Source: Lonicera japonica (lineage: Eukaryota > Streptophyta > Magnoliopsida > Dipsacales > Caprifoliaceae). Taken from it: DNA of 64,000 nucleotides. Where the stretch lies: positions 48,979,356-49,043,355 of the forward strand of contig CM038466.1 in the NCBI GenBank assembly GCA_021464415.1, in the 5' to 3' direction. The notes under the pieces were generated by a model. It was not told where the DNA came from, made no database searches, and saw nothing but the letters and a program-made list of their open reading frames with translations. Both the position numbers and the translations under genes were made by a program. This document shows, one piece after another, positions 22,871 to 33,104 of the stretch (position 1 is its first letter; every line of letters begins with the position of its first letter).

Positions 22871-24267
22871 TGTCAAAAAATTGGATTACAAACTGAAATT
22901 GGGCCTTAGCTGAAATATAGAACTCCTTTGATTTTATTCAAAGATTCGAGGTATTTCGATGTTTGGGTTTCTCGAAATTTGTTTGAAATTTGGTTTGATG
23001 CTTGATCTAATTTCAGTTTAGCAATGGAATTTGGGTTTAGTATTTGTTATAATTTTAAGTATGGCTTTGAGAACTATTATAATTTCAAATTTGGGCCAGC
23101 CGATAGTGTGGGTTGAATTCGACTTTGGGTTATAATTCTTTTTTCTCGATGGTGAGCACCCTGGGGCATCTTTTTGTTCCATTTTCTGGTCATTGATGTT
23201 CATAATATAATTTTCTTTTACATGGTTGCTATTTTTTTTTCTATGCGTAATAGAATGAAGTAAAGCTTGTTTGGTTTGTTTTTGGTCCAATTCTAGTTAA
23301 CAGAGCTTGTGTATGTGATCAATTGATGCAAGTTAAGGGAGAATTTTTAGTGGATATACTTGAATGCAGCTTGACTGATCTATCAATATCAAGCACTAGA
23401 ATGGCACTATGATCAAGCTTAAAAAGTCTTTTAGAATGGCATTGATCTATCAATATCAAGCACATGAATGGCAATTTTAGAATGTCACTATGATCAAGCT
23501 TAATATATGGAGAGTGGTCTATCAATATCAGTATGGGAACAAACCAAGGTATAGTATCACAGTACATGGTTAATTGATGATGAAATTATAATGCTATGAA
23601 TTATGCACTAGAAACTGTATTTTTTTAAAAAATAATTTATAAGAACGCATGGAAACTTTATGATGCTACATACATGGAAACTTTATGATGCTAACTATGT
23701 ACTTTACAACCAACTAGCTATTCTATGCACACACACAATCGGCTACCCCTTATAGTTAAATTAAATACTTAAATTACCTCCAAACCTTTCAAGCACAGTA
23801 AGTCTAGAACAAACATATATATTCCATCTCTGTCACTAACACACACACATTTTTCCATGTCCTCATATTCAATAGCCTCCTAGAATATATACTTAAGCAA
23901 AGAATTGAATGCACCTTTCTCTATGACTGCAACAATTTTCTAAGCGAATTACGTTGACTACATATCCCATGTGATGCTGCTCACTCCAATATCTAGAACC
24001 AAATACAAACTTTAAATTTGCTACTATATATGATCATTTAATTTTATGGTGAGGACCCAATTATTCAATGTGGAATTTGCTATTCACACTCGATTTTGAA
24101 TTGCCATGATCACCAACTCTATAATCTCGTTAATGCAAAGTGGTTTTTCATTTGGTGTGGACTTATATACAACCTTGCCATGTAATTCAACTGCAAATGG
24201 TCATTGCCTAGTAGCTTTCTATACGTATGCATTGTTTCTAAATGCCACTAGCTATTGCCTTTTGCAG
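22804..24267 (+). other. Predicted 5'-leader intron of the GRF-TM gene
   Basis: The donor GTAAGT at 22804 lies within the terminal repeat and the acceptor 'ccttttgcag' ends at 24267, nine bases before the ATG. The intron holds a local imperfect repeat at 23376-23540: 'gatctatcaatatcaagcac' twice and a third partial copy, plus 'actatgatcaagctta' twice. Splicing is inferred from the sites only. Confidence 0.5.
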
Positions 24268-24275
24268 ATTCAGCC

Positions 24276-24617
24276 ATGGCGTCTTCATCAATAGCAAAGG
24301 ATAATTCAAGTACAGAAGTGGATATTAGATTCATATTGAAACAATGTGAGTGCGGAGAAATAGCGGATGTGAAAATAAATCGTGGTAGAATATACTACTC
24401 TTGCAAAAGGCAAAGGTGCGGAACCTTCTTGAGTTGGTGCAAAATCTCATCATTTGGACAAGCATCAAATGTAATTGCCCCATTAGAAGAATGTAATACG
24501 ACGCGCAACTTGGTTGGTGAAGTTAACACGAAGTGGGACATTGTGTCGTGGAGAGATATTTTAATTATTATATCTTTTTTTGTGTCAATTTATGTGGGCA
24601 TAAAAGCCATGATGTAA
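24276..24617 (+). CDS. GRF-type zinc finger protein with C-terminal membrane helix (113 aa)
   Basis: The ATG at 24276 has a good plant context (gccATGGCG). Residues 21-56 hold a GRF-type zinc finger: QCECGEIADVKINRGRIYYS, then CKRQRCGTFLSWCK, with the CxC..C..C spacing and the G-R-Y/F core of the family. Residues about 92-108 form a single hydrophobic helix (ILIIISFFVSIYVGI). Short plant proteins with this layout (GRF finger plus C-terminal helix, like the uncharacterised At4g04775 group) are known to me, but their function is not. The frame is uninterrupted, whereas the transposase in the same element has many stops. The gene lies wholly inside a Mutator-like element and converges with the transposase. 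Whether it helps transposition or is a captured host gene is open. Confidence 0.75.
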   Translation: MASSSIAKDNSSTEVDIRFILKQCECGEIADVKINRGRIYYSCKRQRCGTFLSWCKISSFGQASNVIAPLEECNTTRNLVGEVNTKWDIVSWRDILIIISFFVSIYVGIKAMM

Positions 24618-24799
24618 TGTAGTTTTGTTATAATGAATGTATTTTGGAATCATTTGGTACATGTTTGTTAATTTGGAGAATTAATGGAATGGAGTTATTA
24701 GGAAAACTTTTGTTAATGTTGAATGGAATAGAATACTTTAGTGTTTGTTAGTTTGTTTTTTTTTAAATCCTCTAAGCCCAAAATAGAGCATTAGAGGGC

Positions 24800-25290
24800 T
24801 GCCATAAAATAAAGAAAACAGCAACAAAGAATGAAGAGCAGTAACAACAAATTGTCCACAGCAGCAAAAATACTATATCTACTTAAATTTAACTACAAAA
24901 AAATTGGTATTTGCCAAAAAAATTATGCATAAACAATCTACAGTAGTAACAACAATTTGCAACAGCAAAAATACTATATCTACTTAAAGAAAAAAGCAAA
25001 AAAGAATGAAGAGCAAGGCACTGTCCACAGCAGCAAAGAATGAAGACCAGTAACAACAAACTGTCCACAGCAGCAAAAATACTATATCTACTTAAATTTA
25101 ACTACAAAAACTTTGGTGTTTGCCAAAAAAAATTTGCATAAACAATCCACAGCAGTAACAACAATTTGCAGCAGCAAAAATATTATATCTACTTAAAGAA
25201 AAAAGCAGAAAAGAATGAAGAGCAAGGCACTGTCCACAGCAGCAAAAATACTATATCTATTTAAAGAAAAAAACATAAAAGAATGAAGAG
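24800..25290. repeat. 209-bp tandem repeat between the two MULE genes
   Basis: The words 'cagcagcaaaaatactatat' followed by 'ctacttaaa' occur at about 24858, 24963, 25067, 25171 and 25236, alternating between 'tttaactacaaaaa' and 'gaaaaaagca' continuations. The higher-order period is about 209 bp with just over two copies. It lies between the 3' ends of the convergent genes. Confidence 0.75.
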
Positions 25291-25547
25291 CAATTGGGTT
25301 CATCTCATTAATTCCTTCAACCTTAAACTAATTCATTCAAAAATACAATTAGGTTTAGTCAAAGGCAAGAAGGCCAACAGAATTCATCCGATCATTCTAT
25401 TATCCCTATCTTCCGTTGACAACCCATTAGCCTCTTGTAAATTTCCATCCTCACAGGTAGAAGACCTACATTAAAAATAATTTTTCGCATCAAGATTCAT
25501 ATTACAATATGTGAATAGGACAACATAAATAATAAATGAATTATAAC

Positions 25548-27930
25548 TTACGCATTTGTAATTGCCGGACAATTTCGTTTATCATGTGCTTGAGCCACTT
25601 TACCACACCCATGACAATATTTGACTTTTTTATTTTTTGCTCTGGCCATTGCTATCTTTTTTCCTCCTTTTAGCCTTTTGCCACACCCTTTTGCTCGAAC
25701 TTGATCGGGTTCATTGTAACTACTGTGTAAATTACAAGAAGCATGTGCATTAGTACCATCAGTTATTGGATTATTACCTATTGGATTAATTTTCTCGGTG
25801 GATGCCATTACACCTATGCGGCTACTAATGAATTGGTCAATTTGCTCATTAATGGTACACACTCCATTGGTAAACAGTTGCCTTGTTTCTTTACATAATA
25901 GGGCCTTGTCAACTAAATCCAAAGGCGATTAGATAAACTGACTCCGCATCAAAAGATAAGAATTGTCATCATCTATACGTATGCTTTTATCATCCACCAC
26001 TATCCCCGATTTTGCTGACTTGGTCCACCTCTTCAAGATGTATTTATCGGGCAACTCCTCAATATGTAGAAATTTCATCAAATATGCAATGATGTGCTTA
26101 CATACGATTCCGGCGCTTTCAAACATTTTACAACTACAATAAGTAAAATCCAAATCTTTATTATAAACAAGTTTGCGAACTTTACTTGTTGCGACTTTCG
26201 TTCTTTGAATTTGATACATACGCTGATTATCAATTTCCTGAACAAGACGGATCTTGTAGTTAAAGCTATCAAGCACCTCACACTCAAACTTGTAATACAT
26301 CTCATTTGTGTAAATACTAGCCATTTGCTCTAAAAGGTCAAGATTTATTCTAAGTTTAGGTTTCTCAATTATATCTTTGTGATCGGCCATTAACTCTTCA
26401 TGACGTTAGCATACAAGTCCCCTTCCAAACTATATCATAAAATCCACCAACGAATTGCCCTTATAAACAAATCTCTTAAAAAATGCATGACCACTCTCCG
26501 CTCGCTGGCTACTTGACATGTCAGCTAAGAAAACATGATTAACATACGCAGGAATCCATCTTGAACGAAGTTGATATTGGTCTTGCAACCACTTGTTTCC
26601 TTCTAACCCATTTTTTTAAATAAAACTTTCCCATTCTAAGTCAAATTCTTCGGGAGTCTCTGATTTCCAAATACAAGTCGAGAACTCATTCTTGTAAATA
26701 CCATACTTCACTGAATCAATATTCTCCGAAAATTTCATTAATATATGCCAACTACAATACCTATGATAATAATTAAAAAAAGTTTTATAAAGAAATGTTA
26801 TGCACATGTATATAAATTTTATGAAAATGTCATTAATATATAGAGACTACATTACCTGTGAAAAGTATTTGGAAGAACAATTGGGAATGCCTTAGTCATA
26901 GCTGGGCCTTGATCGGTAATAATCATCTTCGGGGCACCGCCGGGCATACATGCCAAAAATTGATTAAATAGTCATATAAAATCATCGACGCTCTCATGAT
27001 TCAAAAAGCCGCAAGTAAAGATAATTGTTTGACCATGATTGTTGACCCCCATTATTAGTGCAAATATCATTCCATACTAATTAGTGTTATAAGTAGTATC
27101 AAAGATTACCACATCACCATAAAAATTGTAAACTCATCTTCAAATTGCATCGGACCAAAAACAACGAGTAATCTTTTGTTCCTCATCAGCCTCAATTTCG
27201 AAAGTAAACGATGGATTCTTGCCTTGTTCCAATTTTAAATACTCGTAAAACATTTCACTATCATACCCCTTCTTCTCAGCACGTATATCCCTTGCATGAT
27301 TATGCAAATCTCTTTGCGGACACCCAATATTTTCTATACCTCCCGATTCCACTCCAAGAAATTTAAATTGTTGATTCTAGGGTATATTCACCGTAGACAA
27401 TTGTTTTGTCAAAGACTTTATCGCAGCTGAAACATTACGATGAGACCTTAAAAAGTGAACCTTTGATGGGGTAAAAAGCGGGTGGCTGTGCCCCTTATTA
27501 AAAACAGTAACAATGTATTTTTTGGAGTTTGACTTTAAAACTGCAATTTTAGCAGTATAGTTTTCACCTAAGCTTCCTCGGCATTTTTTTTCTAATTTCA
27601 ACAATTCTTGAAGATTTTCCTTGTTTAAAACAAACATACTCCTTTCTTCTTATTTCCCCACTTTCCAGCTCTTTTTGAGTAGTCCAAGCATGTACACTAA
27701 ATCCAGCTGCTTTAGTATACGCATTGTAAAATTTCACAACATCATCTATTGTTTCAAATTATTGTCCTCTTTTGGGCCTTAACTCATTTGATACTTGAGG
27801 AGTGTATATCATACTATTTTCTTCTGAGTCTACGTCTACGTCCACATTTTCCACATTTTCGCGGCTCCCCCCTACTTGAATGTCCACATTTTCGCGGCGC
27901 CCCCTACTTGATTCTCCAGATTTTCCATAT
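25548..27930 (-). pseudogene. FAR1/FHY3-type MULE transposase, decayed
   Basis: Read on the minus strand, the domains come in the usual order. FAR1 DNA-binding: FYNAYTKAAGFSVHAW, KCRGSLGENYTAKIAV, KGHSHPLFTPSKVHFLRSH. Middle: IENIGCPQRDLHNHARDIRA. MULE catalytic core: GDVVIFDTTYNTN, MPGGAPKMIITDQGPAMTKA, YCSWHILMKFSE. SWIM zinc finger: YCSCKMFESAGIVCKHI, then LPDKYILKRWTKSAK. C-terminal knuckle: KYCHGCGKVAQAHDKRNCP. One intron (26855 to 26761) has good GT..AG sites. Breaks: TAA at 27761-27759, a frameshift near the A8 run 27591-27584, a stop after VNIP, and at least six more. It cannot encode a full transposase. Host FAR1/FHY3 transcription factors share these domains, but the terminal repeats identify a transposon. 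Confidence 0.9.
26761..26855 (-). other. Intron of the FAR1-type transposase pseudogene
   Basis: The donor is CACAG|GTAATG at 26855 and the acceptor ATCATAG at 26761. Joining gives the uninterrupted phrase NTFHR-YCSWHI expected for the family. Confidence 0.75.
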
Positions 27931-28269
27931 TTCACCAAAAGTTGTTCATGACATATAAAAAATGAATAAAATAAAAGTATAATTCTGTATACACATTAAT
28001 GTTTTTGGTTCTAAATATACTTGCAAAATCAAAAAAAATTAGTGTTTTTGGTACTAAATATACTGTCAAAAATGCATAATTCTGTATATACATTAATTCT
28101 GGTACTATATATATAAGCAAAATACACATAAGTTAGAGAATCAATTTCCCTGAATTTAATGTATACTTTTCTAAAATTAGGGTGGTTGTTACCCCCTGTC
28201 TTTTGAAAAAATTTAGGGAAATGGTGAGTGAAATTTGATATATATGTTTCTCTATTTTAGAAACTCCAG

Positions 28270-28799
28270 ACAAGTGAGGGGGCTACATTTTGAAAAAATA
28301 AGCAAACAACCATATTACAATGGCCATATCTGGCACCCTGGTGAGAGAGAATAAAACAACCATATTACAAGGCAAGAAAACAGCTATATCCGTTTTTATG
28401 GTAAGAGAATGAGCCACTTACAATGTTTCGAGAGAGAGAGAATGGCTGTAGCTCGAGAGAGAGAAAGGTTCAGCCAGATTTGGAGCTTGGAAGAAAGAGA
28501 AATCCACCGAAAAAACAGCCGAAAATGGGTCTGTGGCTCGAGGTGTAGGAAACAAAAGGCTGTGGCTGAATGTAGCTCTATTGGTTACAATGTTGAGAGA
28601 GAGAGAAAGAGATCGAGGTTGAGAAGAAAGGGTCTGATGAGAGCCCTGTTGTTGAATTCCTATGCACTTAGCCAAGAAAAGAAGAAAGAAAAAGCAAAGG
28701 GGAAGAAACAAACAGCAAAAGAGCTCTGTTAGTTTTTTCGCTGGGTCCCAGTCCTTTCCCACTTATGCGTACGCATAAGTGCGTGTAGGAAACAAACTG
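28270..28799 (-). repeat. Right terminal inverted repeat of the MULE
   Basis: It is the inverted counterpart of 22336-22870. It contains a perfect 22-bp palindrome at 28761-28782 with centre TA instead of CG. The donor site equivalent to GTAAGT reads GTAATA here. A short internal duplication ('aaacaaccatattacaa' at about 28305 and 28357) is found only on this side. Confidence 0.75.
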
Positions 28800-28867
28800 T
28801 ATATATATATCTGAAAATTTTCATATAAGGATAAAGTTTAAGAATCATTCCGTTTGTATTGGAGCTT

Positions 28868-29310
28868 TTGAGAGGGTAAACCAATGAGTTTTTCTTTTTA
28901 TTATTATAGAGATTATCTCCTCAAAATTTTATCAAAAAATTCAATTGGTTTAAGTAAAAAATTAATATATATATATATATAGTGCTAGGTTATAAAGAGA
29001 GATTCTCACACTTTAATAATAAAAAAAGGGATTCCTATTTTGAGGGGTAAATAGATGAGTTTTTTCAAAAAAAATTGCAGAGATGATATTTATAATGAGT
29101 AGATCAGTTTCAACAAATTTCATACAAAAATTCAACCTAAACATAGGTGATGATCATCAAAAATTTTAAAGAGTGAAAATGCACATATATATCAATTTTA
29201 TATACACTCCCTTGTAGGTTGAATTTTTTATGAAATTTGGTGGAGGTGATCTACTCATTATGCAGATCATCTCGACAATTTTTCGTATAAAACTTCATCT
29301 ATTTACCTCT
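28868..29310. repeat. Repeated palindromic ~90-bp arms (fold-back family)
   Basis: Words such as 'aaatttggtggagatgatct' and their complements recur at about 28868-28950, 29039-29135, 29215-29310 and 29405-29500, and again at 53816-54066. Each instance is nearly self-complementary around 'atctactcattat'. Confidence 0.55.
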
Positions 29311-29368
29311 CCAAATGAGAATATGTTATTTTTGTTAAAATGAGAGAATCCATCTTTATAGCCTAACT
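28981..29368. mobile_element. Fold-back MITE inserted in a TA tract
   Basis: The left end (agtgctaggttataaagaga) and the reverse complement of the right end (agttaggctataaagatgga) remain alignable for about 85 bp. TA tracts flank both sides. It is non-coding. Confidence 0.6.
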
Positions 29369-29717
29369 ATATATATAAATATATATCAATTTTTTTGTTA
29401 ACGGTTGAATTTTTTGATAAAATTTGCTAGAGATGATCTACTAATAATGGCTATTGTCTCCACCAAGTTTCGTTAAAAAATTCATCCATTTATCCCTCAA
29501 AAGCCCCGGTCAGTACAAAATGGTCCTTAAACCTGGCCCTCGTAAGAAATGCACTATATATATAATACTTTCTCCATAACTTTTTGCACTTACTACAATT
29601 TTTATTTCTTTATTTCGATGGGTGGTCGTTAGGCCTTACCAACCACATTCACCACCATTACCCACTTTTGGAGCTCTAACGATGCTTTCTATATAGTTCA
29701 AGAGCAAATTTGTACTA

Positions 29718-29726
29718 AAAGATATA
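29718..29726 (+). repeat. 9-bp target duplication AAAGATATA (left)
   Basis: An exact copy lies at 31972-31980, right after the other end of the fold-back element. Confidence 0.85.
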
Positions 29727-31971
29727 AGCTTAATGGCATATTTGACCAACAAACTTTATCACTTTTTTTAATTTGGTCATTGTGAGAATCCGCAAATGTG
29801 ACCTCCGGGTCTTGACCTCTAGTTTGGGGGCCTGAAACATCGGAATAGATTCCTTTGTTCCATTTGTTTCTATATCGTGATAAATCTATTTGTATATTCC
29901 TATTTTTTATTTCTAGATTGAAAAGGGTTCGTCCAGATTCGCTAGTACATTTTACAAAAAAACGGACAAAAGAGTTTGTGTAAGGGGAAAGGCTATAGAC
30001 AAGCCTTTTCCTTACACAATTGTCTACGAAACCAGGATTCTATTGGGTTTGGAAACTATATTACAGATTGGGAATGTGTTAATCACCCTTTTCGCCCTTT
30101 CGGTCTCTAGTGGCTTTATATATTTATTCTATGTTGAAAAACTTAAATACTTTTACTGATAGTTTACTACTATTTTTCGAATATATCTTTTAAAGAAACC
30201 TAACTTGGGAAAATAGGAAAGGGGTGAAAATCTTTTATTCCGTGATCCGATGTTTTGGTTTTGTCAAAGTTTGATTACTGATAGACAAAAGTTTATCTTT
30301 AGTTTTAAGAACTTGAGATTGATTCGGTATTATTTCCTTAGATAACACAATATCAATTGTCTCGTTGGGTTAATTTAAAAAATATCGGATCTTATTTGAA
30401 TTAATTTCAATATGGAATTGAATTCTTGAGGAGAGTGTATTAAATATATTACAGTCTATATGGAAGACAAAATATATCTGAGTTTAATTCCTTTGTAAAC
30501 TTTATCAATCCGGGTTTTGAAATCTTGGTTTTATCTGGGCGGTAATGGTTTTACTTCTTCTGGTTTTACAAATGATTTATCGGGGTTTTGAAAAGAAATT
30601 TTGATTAAAAATGGTAAATTATCAGTAACTTGACAATAAATTTATCCAACTAGAAAGTGGACAAAACAACATATATAACAAATTACTACTAAGGATGATT
30701 ACGATAAAACAAGTACACATATATATAACTTAATCACTAGAAAATAATTTAGTTACCTTCCCGATGATATATAAGAAAGAAAGAGAGAAAATATACTTCG
30801 ACAGATATTAGCTTTTTTCTTTAGATATCTTCGAGAATTTGACTCCAGAATACAACATGTCGGGTGTTGAGAAATGAATCGAGAATTCCTCGAGAATTAG
30901 ATGAGACTATAATTTGAACTTGATGATATTTGAAAAATCAAAAATTTAAATAGAATAATAGCACTTTTAAAGGTAAGGTTGCTGTCTTTAAACCCTTGGG
31001 GGTGTTGGCCTATTTATAGTGCTCGGGAGGGTTTGTCGCGCGACATTCCCCAAGAAGATAAAAATGTCGTGCGACAAATGTCCATATGTCACGTGACATA
31101 CGGTTGAAGTAATGTTTCTGACATACTGATGTGTCAGAAAGTGGTTGGTCTGTGTTTGGAAAACTTGACGTGCAATAAATGGGGGTTTGTCGCACTGGAA
31201 ACAGGTCTGTTTGGACAAAAAACCTCCTGAAGCAGTTTTTAGTGTGTGGGTGAGCTCTGGACTCCAAAAAGTGTTTTTTCGATAGTTTTTAGGCTTCTTA
31301 CGGGGGTCAAGAATTGGGTTGTTTACAGTCTCTAAACTTTTTTTTTTGTCTAAAAACTCACTAAACACCTAATAACGTTTCAATTTAACTAAACCCTTTA
31401 ACACCATTAATTAGAGTTCACGAAAAATCTGAGCTGGACATTAAGGAGTCTACGTGGCATCCACGTGGAAATATGAGATTGCAAAAATCACCATGTGACA
31501 TGAGCGTGTGAGTTTCTCCTCATTCAAAAGAAAAGCTCCGTTTTGATGAAAGAAAAATATGCGAATTTTTTTTCACAAAACTCAATCGTTGTTCCCTCAA
31601 TCTAAACCCTAGACTCGCCTAAACCTTAGATTCACCTAGGGTTTAAATTGAGCGAACAACAATTGAGTTTTGTGGATAAAAATCCCCGTATTTTTTCCTT
31701 CATCAAAACAGAGCTCTTCGTTTGAATGAGATTCTTCTCACATGTGCGTGTCACATGATGCTTTTTGCTATCGCATATGTCCACGTGGATGCCACACGCA
31801 CTCCTTAATGTCCAACTCAAATTTTTTGTTAACTATAATTAACGATGTTAAAGGGTTTGGTTAAATTGAAAAGTTATTGGGATTTCAATGAGTTTTTAGA
31901 CAAAAAAATAAAAATTAGTGAGCAAATTGAAAAAAGTGATAAAGTTCATTGGTCAAATATGCCATTAAGCC
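29727..31971. mobile_element. Fold-back Mutator-like element split by a solo LTR
   Basis: The ends AGCTTAATGGCATATTTGAC and (reverse complement) GGCTTAATGGCATATTTGAC lie inside a perfect 9-bp duplication AAAGATATA, the Mutator hallmark. The arms 29727-29780 plus 31328-31615 and 31620-31971 are inverted copies meeting near 31618 ('cgcctaaaccttagattcacc'). Without the LTR the element is about 690 bp. There is no transposase, so it is non-autonomous. The left arm is interrupted at 29781 by an LTR; the right arm shows the uninterrupted order. Confidence 0.85.
29781..31327 (+). mobile_element. Solo LTR (1547 bp) nested in the fold-back element
   Basis: It begins TGTGAGAATCCG and ends GGTTGTTTACA, giving TG..CA ends. 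The flanks GTCAT and GTCTC are a 5-bp duplication with two differences. The intact opposite arm of the fold-back element confirms the insertion point. It contains three near-palindromes of the form TGTCGCGCGACA (31034-31045, 31065-31076, 31087-31098) and a 9-bp-stem hairpin at 31115-31140. The superfamily is not certain; Ty3 type is likely. Confidence 0.75.
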
Positions 31972-31980
31972 AAAGATATA
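31972..31980 (+). repeat. 9-bp target duplication AAAGATATA (right)
   Basis: Identical to 29718-29726. Confidence 0.85.
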
Positions 31981-32119
31981 TTATAAGTTGCTTGCAGATT
32001 TAGTATAGAAATACATATATACACTGCCTAAGAATATAGCACAAAAAAAGTGCGCACACATAATTCATGTCCATACTTAAAATTCATATGCATGTAGATT
32101 TAATTTGAAATTTAAAAAA

Positions 32120-32240
32120 TATATAAGCAAAGAAGTTAGCTTAACAGTTAGAGTTATTATTATTTATCAAATGGCTGTAGGTTCAAACTTTGTTTCTAAT
32201 ATTTTTTTCCCTACATTAATAATAATAAAGGCAAAATTGA
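32120..32240 (+). repeat. tRNA-derived SINE-like segment
   Basis: TAGCTTAACAG (32137-32147) fits the pol III A-box consensus and GGTTCAAACTT (32180-32190) fits the B box, 33 bp apart. An AT-rich tail with T runs follows. There is no tRNA cloverleaf, so a SINE remnant is the likelier reading. Confidence 0.55.
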
Positions 32241-33104
32241 AAAACCATTAAATTTGTGTCATGATAATAAGAATAAAATAGGAAAACCCCTAAAATTTGT
32301 GTCATATCCGAATTGATTGACTTGGCTTTAGTATAGTATAAATTATAGATTTTTCAAATGCAGCATGAAAAAAATTCGCAGGGAAACATTATCAATAACA
32401 TATAAAATATTTTAAATAAATGAGGTAAATGAAATTTCTTTAATTAACAATCAGAGGCAATGCGGTAAAATGACTTCCTTCGTAATTATATTCCATGGAA
32501 GGATACTTTATATTTTCATTCCAAAATAAGAACACACTTTTTTCCTTTACCTAAAATACCCTTCCCGCATATCTTTTTTTTTCTCTATTTTTTTTGAATC
32601 ACCGCCACCATCCCCCACTGCTAAAACTTCGAAAACTACCACTGATTGAAGCTCTGAAAACCACTACCGGTAGGGGTGGTAAAAAAACACTGTTGAACCA
32701 ACTCGATTGCTTGAACCAACCGCTCGAAATGAGGCGGTTAACCAAAAATGCAAAGAGAGAAGAAAGAAAGTCGGTTTGCTAAACCGACCACTGGTTCTCG
32801 GAAGCGAACATAGTTCGCAGTTGGCCCAAACCGTTAATTAACCGAACCAACCGACTTTTAATTAAAACTTATATATACACATATACAGTGACCCCCACTA
32901 CTAATTAAACCCATTTTGAAAAAGTTGCATACTCCTCTATCTCTCTAGCCCGTATATCTCTCTCTCTCTCATTTCAACTTAATTATTCTTCTTCTTCTTC
33001 TTCTCTCACAAATCCAACAAGAAATAAATAGTACCAAAGTATCTACACCTAAACCCTATTTCTCCCTTACCACTCACCACCACCCCCTGACTCGGCAAAA
33101 ACAA

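Larger units (their letters stand above)
22336..28799. mobile_element. Mutator-like element, FAR1 type (6464 bp), complete but decayed
   Basis: Terminal inverted repeats of about 0.5 kb bound the element. Both start CAGTTTGTTTCCTACACGCA inward and share, in order, a 22-bp palindrome, an 'aacggagctcttttgctgtt'-like block, 'gcataggaattcaacaacag', and CT-rich leader sequence. Inside are a minus-strand FAR1/FHY3-type transposase pseudogene (25548-27930) and a plus-strand GRF-zinc-finger gene (22.3-24.6 kb). A 209-bp tandem repeat separates their 3' ends. Flanks CATATATTT and TATATATAT match in 7 of 9 bases, the right length for Mutator but in low-complexity DNA. Names follow from the transposase family and the long inverted repeats. 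Confidence 0.85.

Noticed and set aside
22327..28808. A certain 9-bp target duplication for the FAR1-type element
   Set aside because: CATATATTT and TATATATAT match 7 of 9, but in AT-rich DNA such agreement is weak; the element is supported by its repeats and genes instead.
30988..31200. Repeated TGTCGCGCGACA-type motifs as CRISPR repeats
   Set aside because: Only three or four diverged 12-bp dyads inside an LTR, with no constant repeat length or spacers, in plant DNA.
31010..31368. Two overlapping minus-strand frames of 85-126 codons
   Set aside because: They lie across the LTR end and the fold-back arm and contain no domain; they are chance frames.
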